The notes beneath the pieces are model-generated. The model saw only the letters and a list, made by a program, of their open reading frames with translations, did not search any database and was not told the DNA's origin. The translations under genes and the position numbers were made by a program. From an uncultured Bacilli bacterium (GTDB lineage: Bacteria > Bacillota_I > Bacilli_A > RF39 > UBA660), in NCBI GenBank assembly GCA_947587115.1, contig CANPXY010000029.1:1-12603 (forward strand): 12,603 nt of DNA. The letters run 5' to 3'. How positions within the stretch are numbered: the first letter of the stretch is position 1; every line of letters begins with the position of its first letter. Shown one piece after another: positions 1 to 6,069 of the stretch.

Positions 1-854
1 GTCGCATACTCTGGAATTGTCGGACGCTTTAACAAACTTTGTTCCTCATAAGAAGCTAAAAATTCATGATATTTCTGCCAAATATGTAATCTTTTTTCCA
101 TGATTTCATCAAATCTTGTCAATTGACCATATAGCAAAGCAGCAAGAATATCTGAAGGAAGGTAAGAAGAACCTACAGCTTGCCAAGTATACTTGTCTAC
201 CATTCCCTTTAAAAATTGACTACGGTCAGTACCTTTTTCGCGGATAATTTCCGCATCGAGAAACTTGTTGTCATCTTTGACAATCAAGGCGCCTCCTTCT
301 CCCATAGCATAATTTTTAGTTTCATGAAAACTATAACATCCATAATCCCCTATAGTGCCGAGTAATTTTCCCTTATAGTAGGATCCAACTGCTTGGGCCG
401 CATCCTCTACCACTACTAAATTATGATCCTTCGCAATTTTCAAAATCTTATCCATATCACATGCCACACCAGCATAATGAACAGGAAAAATTGCTTTGGT
501 CTTCTCTGTTATTTTTTCCTCAATAAGATCTGGATTAATATTTAAAGTATTTGGATCAATATCTACAAAAACTGGAACTGCTCCTCTCATCGCAAAAGCA
601 TTAACGGTAGAAACAAAAGTATAAGATGGTACAATCACTTCATCACCAGCTTTAATATCCGCCAAAATAGAAGCCATTTCTAGCGAATGTGTACAAGACG
701 TAGTTAATAATATTCTCACATTTTGTTTCTCTAAAAACCACTGATTCACAAGTTTAGTATATTTTCCATCGCCACACAACTTGCTATTTTCTAAACAGTC
801 CTTTATATTTTCCAATTCCACATCAGTGATTGAAACCTTGTTAAAAGGTATCAT
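1..854 (-). CDS. wecE: dTDP-4-amino-4,6-dideoxyhexose transaminase WecE/RffA, 3' end cut off by the window
   Basis: This is a PLP-dependent DegT/DnrJ/EryC1/StrS-type sugar aminotransferase. WecE converts dTDP-4-keto-6-deoxy-D-glucose to dTDP-4-amino-4,6-dideoxy-D-galactose with glutamate as amino donor, in the cytoplasm. I translated 284 codons with no stop from an ATG at 854; the frame leaves the left edge. The family is about 376 residues, so roughly three quarters is present. Matches to E. coli WecE as I recall it run the whole length: start MIPFN, KLCGDG (25-30), SCTHSLEMA (53-61), VPSYTFVST (75-83), PVHYAGVACDMD (124-135), VEDAAQ (149-154), SFHETKNY (175-182) with the Schiff-base lysine K180, REKGTDRSQF (205-214) and DKYTW (220-224). 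The binding site AAAGAGGTG ends 7-8 bases before the ATG. It has its own promoter and is separated from the operon to its right by a terminator. Other 4-aminotransferases of the family are possible, but the WecE likeness is specific. The genes for the dTDP-glucose steps are not in view. Confidence 0.93.
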   Translation of the reverse strand, partial: MIPFNKVSITDVELENIKDCLENSKLCGDGKYTKLVNQWFLEKQNVRILLTTSCTHSLEMASILADIKAGDEVIVPSYTFVSTVNAFAMRGAVPVFVDIDPNTLNINPDLIEEKITEKTKAIFPVHYAGVACDMDKILKIAKDHNLVVVEDAAQAVGSYYKGKLLGTIGDYGCYSFHETKNYAMGEGGALIVKDDNKFLDAEIIREKGTDRSQFLKGMVDKYTWQAVGSSYLPSDILAALLYGQLTRFDEIMEKRLHIWQKYHEFLASYEEQSLLKRPTIPEYA

Positions 855-884
855 ATTTTTACACCTCTTTTCATTTATACATTT

Positions 885-913
885 ATTATAACATACAATT
901 TATTTTCTAACAA
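885..913 (-). promoter_or_regulatory. Promoter of wecE
   Basis: On the minus strand a TTGTTA -35 box (913-908) is followed after exactly 17 bases by a perfect TATAAT -10 box (890-885), preceded by TGT, which makes an extended TGnTATAAT element. Initiation would fall near 878, leaving a leader of about 25 bases that holds the AAAGAGGTG ribosome binding site. The -35 box lies in the T-rich tail of the preceding terminator, so wecE appears to be transcribed independently of the operon upstream. Confidence 0.72.
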
Positions 914-943
914 ATAAAAAGTCCTATGGCAAATACCATAAGA
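911..943 (-). terminator. Rho-independent terminator of the polysaccharide operon
   Basis: Read on the minus strand, an 8-base-pair stem (arms 943-936 and 929-922, including one G-U pair, with G-C pairs at the loop) closes a 6-base loop and is followed by C, TTTTT and another T-rich run. On the plus strand the wobble becomes a C-A mismatch, so the hairpin favours minus-strand RNA. It lies 155 bases beyond the pssE stop and just before the wecE promoter. The stem has only three G-C pairs, so termination may be partial. Confidence 0.6.
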
Positions 944-1097
944 AATAAAAATCAAAAAAACAACTTACCACAATCCAGATATTTCGATAAAAAGGAAATT
1001 TCAGACAATTTATTAATGTACAAAGATTACAATCAAGTTCATTTATATCAAATACAAAAACATCTATTCATAACTATTTTAAAACTTTTTTCTCCCT
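944..1097. other. Intergenic region after pssE, no gene seen
   Basis: This very AT-rich stretch lies between the pssE stop and the operon terminator. On the minus strand an AGGGAG run occurs just after the pssE stop, but the only nearby ATG (about 20 bases further) opens a frame of a few codons. A plus-strand open frame starting at 926 begins inside the terminator stem, lacks a ribosome binding site and runs into pssE, so I do not call it. Most likely this is 3' untranslated RNA. Confidence 0.5.
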
Positions 1098-1583
1098 CTA
1101 TTTTAACCATTCATCAATCTGATTTTCAATTAAGGAAATCATATGCGACGTATTACTATGAAATTTTTGGGGTTTAAATCGATTTATTTTTGTTAAAACT
1201 TTATCTAACTTATCAAAATCTTTGAGTTCGAGTAAGTACCCTTCTTTAGCAAATTTTTCTATGATTTGCTTTTGATGATCGTTGGTATGCTCTTTATATT
1301 TCTTTAATCTTGCTGCAGCAATGATCTTTTTGTTGTTTTTTAAAGCAGCAACAATAGAACCCACTCCTCCATGGGTAATTAAAATATCACACGAAGAAAT
1401 AAGATCATCTAACTCTTCTGATGACATAAAATCAACAATGTGCATATGTTCAGAATGAAACTTAGTAAATCCTGATTGCACAATTACTTTTTCCTTAATA
1501 TTTCCCTTGACTATTTGTTTTTCAATTGCAAACAACAATCTAGAAAAATCTTTATCTTGTGTACCCAACGTGACTAAAATCAT
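1098..1583 (-). CDS. pssE: PssE/Cps14G-family glycosyltransferase subunit (Alg13-like, GT28 C-terminal fold)
   Basis: This 161-residue protein is the catalytic, donor-binding half of a two-part glycosyltransferase. The family resembles eukaryotic Alg13, and in pneumococcal type 14 capsule the Cps14F/Cps14G pair adds the second sugar to the lipid-linked primer. The start MILVTLGTQ (1-9), the nucleotide-sugar loop THGGVGSI (70-77) and NDHQ (101-104) are the family hallmarks, and the length is normal. It has no membrane segment and should be held at the membrane by the PssD partner encoded just upstream. Only 9 bases separate the genes. The AGGAGG ribosome binding site overlaps the pssD TAG stop and sits 5 bases before this ATG, which implies translational coupling and balanced amounts of the two subunits. 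It is the last gene before the terminator at 943-911. The sugar transferred (galactose, glucose or GlcNAc in relatives) cannot be told from sequence. Confidence 0.88.
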   Translation of the reverse strand: MILVTLGTQDKDFSRLLFAIEKQIVKGNIKEKVIVQSGFTKFHSEHMHIVDFMSSEELDDLISSCDILITHGGVGSIVAALKNNKKIIAAARLKKYKEHTNDHQKQIIEKFAKEGYLLELKDFDKLDKVLTKINRFKPQKFHSNTSHMISLIENQIDEWLK

Positions 1584-1592
1584 AACTGCCTC

Positions 1593-2066
1593 CTAATATA
1601 TCCATCCACCATAGATAGCTTTCGGATATAATTTTAACATGCTTTCCCATTGAACAACAAACATATCAGCAAAATGATAAACAAGACGTCCTGTGATTGT
1701 TTTTGTATATATATTTGCAAATGATTCAATATAGATAATCTTACTGCCAAAAATTTTACCAATACAGCACATTGGTCCTGCAGTATGCGCTCCCGTTGTA
1801 ATAATTATTTTGGGATGAATTTTAAAATAAAAATAGAGACTTTTAAAACAATTGATGAGCAACTTAAAAGGATATGAAAGAAGATGATCTTTTGTCCCGA
1901 ACAACAAATAATCCACTTTATTTGGATATTGTTCTTTTAAAAATTGATTGTTTTTAGTATTTTCAGTAATAATATGATAGTCATATTTTTGAAACAGTGG
2001 TTTTAACTGCATCATTTCAGATAAATGTCCTCCCGCAGAAGAAATAAATAATACTTTTGCGATAAT
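1593..2066 (-). CDS. pssD: PssD/Cps14F-family glycosyltransferase subunit (Alg14-like), apparent AUU/AUC start
   Basis: This is the membrane-anchoring, acceptor-side partner of PssE. Family features, numbered from an ATT start: SSAGGH (9-14), the glycine loop expected at the extreme N-terminus; a hydrophobic stretch around 67-85; TTGAHTAGP (90-98); YIESFA (112-117); and the ending VVQWESMLKLYPKAIYGG. The length is then 157 residues, normal for the family. The first in-frame ATG (2015) would remove SSAGGH. Between the upstream in-frame TAA and that ATG there is no ATG, GTG or TTG in frame. ATT at 2066 and ATC at 2063 are the plausible starts, 5 and 8 bases after a clear AAGGGAG. An out-of-frame ATG at 2071 directly touches the Shine-Dalgarno and opens only a 19-codon frame. 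The alternatives are a sequencing error or small indel near 2065-2070, or a shortened protein. Function is well supported; the start is uncertain. Confidence 0.82.
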   Translation of the reverse strand: MIAKVLFISSAGGHLSEMMQLKPLFQKYDYHIITENTKNNQFLKEQYPNKVDYLLFGTKDHLLSYPFKLLINCFKSLYFYFKIHPKIIITTGAHTAGPMCCIGKIFGSKIIYIESFANIYTKTITGRLVYHFADMFVVQWESMLKLYPKAIYGGWIY

Positions 2067-2078
2067 ATCATCTCCCTT
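2061..2078 (-). promoter_or_regulatory. Ribosome binding site and non-canonical start region of pssD
   Basis: AAGGGAG (2078-2072) is a good Shine-Dalgarno. Downstream in the pssD frame lie ATT (2066-2064) and ATC (2063-2061), at spacings of 5 and 8 bases. The only ATG nearby (2071-2069) is out of frame, with no spacer after the Shine-Dalgarno. This placement decides the start call for pssD. Confidence 0.5.
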
Positions 2079-2119
2079 AATACAAATCGATCTTTATCCT
2101 ATATTTCTAGATAATCGTC

Positions 2120-2893
2120 TTACAACTCTTCAGCAAAGTTTTTTTGTAATTTGTTGAAAATATGATAGCCTACAATCAACAAGATCAAACTGAGCACAAA
2201 AATGAAGAATAGCCCCGATACATCAGGCATCGTCTGATAATATAAAATATCGCGATAGCCTTGAACAATATAAGCCATAGGATTAAGTTTAAAAATCCAA
2301 AGCAAATTTGATGGAATGGTATTTAGAGAATAGACAATTGGTGTACCATAAAATAGTACCATGATAATAACACCAATAATATGTTCTAAGTCTCTTAAGT
2401 AAACAGTAATAGAAGATAAAATGAAGACAATTCCAAGCAAGAAAATATATTCAATTAAAACGATCAATGGAAAAAAGACAAAATAAATACTAAATCCAAT
2501 TCCTGTAAAGATCAAGAAGACAAAGACAATGATGCAAGAAATCAAAAAATTGATAAGAGCACTTGTCACAATAGAAATTGGTAAAATTTCCCTTGGAAAA
2601 TATACTTTTTTCAATATGCCTCCATTGACTATGACCGTTCCTGTTCCTTGCGTAATTGCCGTTGTAAAAAAATTCCACGGAATTAACGCAACCATCAGAA
2701 ACATAACATAATTTTTCTCTGGAGACTTTAAGATAATAGGAAAAATAATAGCATAGACCATCAACATTAGTAATGGATTTAAAAATGACCATAGAATTCC
2801 TAAAAAAGACTTTTTATATTTACCACGAATTTCTTTTTTGATGCTTGTTCTAAGAAACTCTCGATAATCATGCAATCGTTTAAATATGTTCAT
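2120..2893 (-). CDS. Polysaccharide ABC exporter permease (TagG/Wzm/RfbA-type, ABC-2 family)
   Basis: This 257-residue inner-membrane protein forms the channel of an ABC transporter that moves an undecaprenyl-linked glycan across the membrane. An N-terminal amphipathic stretch leads into KYKKSFLGILWSFLNPL (25-41), very typical of TagG and Wzm proteins. About six membrane segments follow (near 33-54, 62-83, 107-130, 137-162, 170-190 and 226-246). YLRDLEHI (165-172) is the conserved loop before the fifth segment, and the end FAEEL matches the family. It starts with ATG 3 bases after the stop of the GT2-GT4 fusion; a modest Shine-Dalgarno (AAAGG/TTGGA) lies inside that gene's end. Its ATPase partner is encoded at 5285-6034, on the far side of the fusion gene, whereas the two transporter genes are usually adjacent. 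A 53-base gap separates it from pssD. It could serve teichoic acid, O-antigen-like or capsule export; sequence alone does not decide. Confidence 0.9.
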   Translation of the reverse strand: MNIFKRLHDYREFLRTSIKKEIRGKYKKSFLGILWSFLNPLLMLMVYAIIFPIILKSPEKNYVMFLMVALIPWNFFTTAITQGTGTVIVNGGILKKVYFPREILPISIVTSALINFLISCIIVFVFLIFTGIGFSIYFVFFPLIVLIEYIFLLGIVFILSSITVYLRDLEHIIGVIIMVLFYGTPIVYSLNTIPSNLLWIFKLNPMAYIVQGYRDILYYQTMPDVSGLFFIFVLSLILLIVGYHIFNKLQKNFAEEL

Positions 2894-2896
2894 ATA

Positions 2897-5272
2897 TTAT
2901 CCAACCTTTCGTTTAATAACTCTCTTAATCCTGTTATATTCTAGAGATATAAATCTAAATATAAATTTGACGATCAATGTGGGAATCATAATAATGGACT
3001 CTAAAAGACGTTTAACATATCGCAAAACGGCATAAGCTATATGCCCAAGTTGATCAAATTCTTCTGACATATTAAGGGAATATGCTATTTTTGAAGCATG
3101 ATAAATCAAACGTTGCTTGCCTGTCATCTCTATTTTTTCTACTCCATAAACTTGCATGCGATATTCATAACAATACCATTCATATTGTTCTTGATCTACA
3201 ACGAGGCAAAGATTAATGAGCTCCAATAAAATATCTAGATGATCTTTTAATTGATTCTCTTGTTTTTTATCCATTTGTAGTAATTGATCAAATTCTTGCT
3301 GCATTCGATCTACCATGTTTTGAATTGTAAATCCAGCTAAAATATGTTTACGACAATTTTTTTTATATCGCTCCAACTTAGAAGTTACTTTTACAATAGC
3401 ATCTACATAATTTTGAATTTCTTCTTGAGTATAGTTAACATCAAAAATGTCAGCTTCTTTTTGTAAACAAGGAACAATAACACCTGTTTTATCATCAATC
3501 AATTCCTTTTGTCCACCAACATCCGAAGAAATCACAGGTACTCCCATTGCAAGAGATTCATATGTAGTCAATGCAAGCCCTTCTTTAATAGAACAATTAA
3601 GTGTCATATCGCTAATAACGTAAATCTCATCAGGATTATCTACTCTTCCTAAAAATAAAACATAGTCTTCTAATCCTTCGCGCATAACAGTTTTTTGAAC
3701 ATCCTTTAATAATGGCCCATCACCTGCAATAACAAAAAATGCATTTGGTTGTACTTTGACTGTTTCCCTAATAATTTTTACTAATAAAAATGGTCTTTTT
3801 TGATAATCGATACGCGCAATCATACTAATGACAAGACGATCTTCTGAAATATGATATTTTTCTCTTATTTGTTTTCGATCATGTTTTTTAGGATCAAATC
3901 GCTCAGTATCAACACCAATATATACAGTGTCAACACTTTCTGGTTTCCGTTTAAAATAATCTACTAAGATTTGTTGACTATTTTTATTACAAAATAAAGT
4001 TTTGTCAATGACAGAACCCACAGCGGCAGAATCTCGTGAATACCCTCCGTGACGATTGTACCATTCCTCCATGTGAATGTAGTCCAAAATTGGAATCTTA
4101 GGGTATAGAGCATGCAAATACGGAAGCATCACATAACCAATTTGACTATTAGTGTTGAAAATAATATCGATGTTACGACTTTCAATCAAATAACTAACAA
4201 AAGAAGTCCAATCCTTTCTGTCTAGAAAAGTGGATAAATCAAACACTTCATCACAAACTTCCTCAAATTGCTGCCTCCAAATGTATTGTGAAGGCTGTGT
4301 TGAAACTAAAGTAATACGATATTTTTCTTTATCCATCAAACGAAATAAATCCAAGTTAAATTTATCGGCTCCACCCAGCACCATCCATGGAATGATGATT
4401 AAGAGATTCGTTTTTCCATCTTTTTTAAATTTAGGAGCCACAACAGAGTCAACCTTTGTAGTAATTCCTTCCCAATTGTAATCCTCTTTAGGATATTCAA
4501 TTGGATATATAGTTTCAGGAATCTTGTTTGCATATTCCTTGATTAATTTCATATTTCTTTTGTGATTGCTTTTTGCCAATTTTAACTGCCCACTTTTAGC
4601 CTCACGACGATACCAAAAACCATAAAAACTCATATGAATGGGATATCTTTTTTTACCTAATAACTTTAACCAAAATACCCAGTCTTCATAATGACCATTG
4701 CCCTCTAATTGATATCCACCCACATCATAAAAGGCTTCTTTTTTGATCATAGCTTGAGAAACTAAAAGATTTTCATATTTCATCTGATAACTAGAAAACA
4801 ACTTATTCCACAAAGTTTGCTGTCCTTCAAAATTGACAACATCCGAATAACACCAACTAGCATCTTTGTGAGTGTTCATTGTATAATAGGCACATTCTAA
4901 ATACGTTTTATTTAATAAATCATCATCATCAATAAAGACAATATATTCTGTATTTTTAGAAGAATGTTTCACTCCATAATCACGAGTTCTCGATAAACCT
5001 TCATTTTCCTTGTGTAATACTTTAATACGAGTGTCCATTTTTTCAAGTTCATCAAAATATTTTAAACTTTCTGGATTTGTAGAGCCATCATCAATTATCA
5101 GCCATTCATAATAAGGATAAGTCTGATTCAAAATACAATTTGCCAATTGAAAAATTTTGGAATTAGGATTCCATGCTGGGGTAATAATACTGATGACTGC
5201 CTCATGTTTTGATACTGCACGACAATTTTCTCTTTTTCTACCCGGTTCCAGTGTATAATCAAAATTACTCAC
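2897..5272 (-). CDS. Dual-domain glycosyltransferase, GT2 fused to GT4
   Basis: This is a 791-residue cytoplasmic, membrane-associated glycosyltransferase with two catalytic modules. Residues about 25-250 form a GT2 (GT-A) domain: ISIITPAWNP (27-36), IDDGS (60-64), metal site IDDDD (114-118) and the acceptor/base region HYEDW (194-198). Residues about 285-650 form a GT4 (GT-B) domain: loop GGADK (300-304), R487 and K492 in the donor site, AGDGP (516-520) and an E-x7-E pair E564/E572. Residues 655-791 are an extra tail of unknown fold ending in a hydrophobic helix (about 757-775) and a strongly basic end, which suggests membrane attachment. Both active sites look intact, so it may add two sugars in succession. 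I chose GTG at 5272 because AGGTGG, overlapping the ATPase stop, lies 8 bases before it. A GTG at 5284 directly follows that stop but lacks a binding site. The gene sits between the ABC ATPase and permease genes, hinting at action close to the exporter. Donor and linkage are unknown. Confidence 0.88.
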   Translation of the reverse strand: MSNFDYTLEPGRKRENCRAVSKHEAVISIITPAWNPNSKIFQLANCILNQTYPYYEWLIIDDGSTNPESLKYFDELEKMDTRIKVLHKENEGLSRTRDYGVKHSSKNTEYIVFIDDDDLLNKTYLECAYYTMNTHKDASWCYSDVVNFEGQQTLWNKLFSSYQMKYENLLVSQAMIKKEAFYDVGGYQLEGNGHYEDWVFWLKLLGKKRYPIHMSFYGFWYRREAKSGQLKLAKSNHKRNMKLIKEYANKIPETIYPIEYPKEDYNWEGITTKVDSVVAPKFKKDGKTNLLIIIPWMVLGGADKFNLDLFRLMDKEKYRITLVSTQPSQYIWRQQFEEVCDEVFDLSTFLDRKDWTSFVSYLIESRNIDIIFNTNSQIGYVMLPYLHALYPKIPILDYIHMEEWYNRHGGYSRDSAAVGSVIDKTLFCNKNSQQILVDYFKRKPESVDTVYIGVDTERFDPKKHDRKQIREKYHISEDRLVISMIARIDYQKRPFLLVKIIRETVKVQPNAFFVIAGDGPLLKDVQKTVMREGLEDYVLFLGRVDNPDEIYVISDMTLNCSIKEGLALTTYESLAMGVPVISSDVGGQKELIDDKTGVIVPCLQKEADIFDVNYTQEEIQNYVDAIVKVTSKLERYKKNCRKHILAGFTIQNMVDRMQQEFDQLLQMDKKQENQLKDHLDILLELINLCLVVDQEQYEWYCYEYRMQVYGVEKIEMTGKQRLIYHASKIAYSLNMSEEFDQLGHIAYAVLRYVKRLLESIIMIPTLIVKFIFRFISLEYNRIKRVIKRKVG

Positions 5273-5284
5273 AAATCTTCCCAC

Positions 5285-6034
5285 CTAACTACACATTTTT
5301 AAATATTCGTCCACTACTTCATTTGTCGGACCGTCTTTTTTTATTCTTCCCTGATAAATCCATACAGCACGGTCACAGTACTTTCTTACCGCATCCATAC
5401 TATGAGTAACAAACACCATAGTTTTTCCTTGCCTCTTTAGATCCATCATTTTTTCATAACAACGATCCTGAAAATGTTGATCTCCTACTGCTAAAATTTC
5501 ATCGATCAATAAGATATCTGCATCAACATTAATTGCAATAGAAAAGGCAAGGCGCATGTACATACCAGAAGAATAAGTTCGAACTGGATTATCAATATAA
5601 TCTTTCAACTCAGAAAACGCAATAATATCATCTATGCGGTCATCAATTTCCTTTTTACTAAGACCAAATATAGAAGCATTAAAATAAATATTCTCTCGAC
5701 CCGAAAAATCCGGATGAAATCCAGCTCCAAGTTCTAGTAAAGATACTAACTTTCCATAAGTTTCAATTGTTCCCTTGTCAGGATAGATAATCTTAGTCAT
5801 AAGTTTTAACAATGTGCTCTTTCCTGATCCATTGACACCGATCAAAGCAACCGTCTCGCCCTTTTTAATTGTCAAACTAATATCACTCAATACTTCTCTA
5901 TTTTCGTGGCCATTACGTCCTAAAAATAAAAGGCGTTCCTTCAATGTATTAGCTTTATCAAAATACACTTTAAATGATTTATCAACATCGTTTACCCGAA
6001 TTGCTATATCGCCGGTTTTCATTTTTTTTGTCAT
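5285..6034 (-). CDS. Polysaccharide ABC exporter ATPase (TagH/Wzt/RfbB-type)
   Basis: This 249-residue ATPase powers glycan export with the permease encoded at 2120-2893. Visible motifs: Walker A GVNGSGKST (66-74); LLELGAGFHPDFSGRENIY (99-117), specific to polysaccharide exporters; signature YSSGMYMRL (154-162), also typical of this group; Walker B ILLIDE (174-179); D-loop region VGDQ (183-186); and switch histidine H211. It ends about 35 residues after the switch, so it lacks the C-terminal carbohydrate-binding domain of Wzt proteins that recognise chain ends and the C-terminal extension of TagH. I chose ATG 6034 because GGAG lies 7 bases ahead; an in-frame ATG at 6067 has no binding site and would put an extended -10 motif inside the coding region. 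The gene follows a GT4 gene by 35 bases and is followed immediately by the GT2-GT4 fusion, whose Shine-Dalgarno overlaps its TAG stop. Confidence 0.92.
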   Translation of the reverse strand: MTKKMKTGDIAIRVNDVDKSFKVYFDKANTLKERLLFLGRNGHENREVLSDISLTIKKGETVALIGVNGSGKSTLLKLMTKIIYPDKGTIETYGKLVSLLELGAGFHPDFSGRENIYFNASIFGLSKKEIDDRIDDIIAFSELKDYIDNPVRTYSSGMYMRLAFSIAINVDADILLIDEILAVGDQHFQDRCYEKMMDLKRQGKTMVFVTHSMDAVRKYCDRAVWIYQGRIKKDGPTNEVVDEYLKMCS

Positions 6035-6055
6035 GTTAACACTCCATTCATTTTT

Positions 6056-6064
6056 ATTATACCA
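6056..6064 (-). promoter_or_regulatory. Possible internal promoter before the ABC ATPase gene (extended -10 only)
   Basis: On the minus strand TGG-TATAAT (6064-6056) matches the extended -10 consensus, in the short gap after the GT4 stop at 6070. Initiation near 6049 would leave a short leader carrying the GGAG site and the ATG at 6034. No good -35 box lies 16-18 bases upstream (TTTAAA at best), and the region is AT-rich, so chance occurrence is possible. Confidence 0.33.
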
Positions 6065-6069
6065 CACAT

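Noticed and set aside
926..1177. Plus-strand open frame of 83 codons
   Set aside because: It starts inside the terminator stem, has no ribosome binding site, is composed mainly of AT-driven residues and overlaps the end of pssE. It is the only frame opposite to the operon that is not fully inside a gene, but nothing supports it.
2067..2119. Weak hairpin in the permease-pssD gap as a terminator or attenuator
   Set aside because: Only about four pairs with mismatches and no T-tract in the transcription direction.
2490..2792. Open frame in another register inside the permease gene
   Set aside because: It lies wholly within a gene with clear family motifs in the main frame; it is a shadow.
4230..4481. 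Plus-strand frame inside the GT2-GT4 fusion, and similar ones at 5209, 5814, 6622, 8001 and 12178
   Set aside because: All are antisense to well-supported coding regions, lack binding sites and resemble no known family.
5273..5284. GTG at 5284 as start of the fusion GT
   Set aside because: It directly follows the ATPase stop with no Shine-Dalgarno; the GTG at 5272 has AGGTGG at 8 bases.
6035..6067. ATG at 6067 as start of the ABC ATPase
   Set aside because: No ribosome binding site, and the first 11 residues do not resemble the family N-terminus; ATG 6034 has GGAG at 7 bases.
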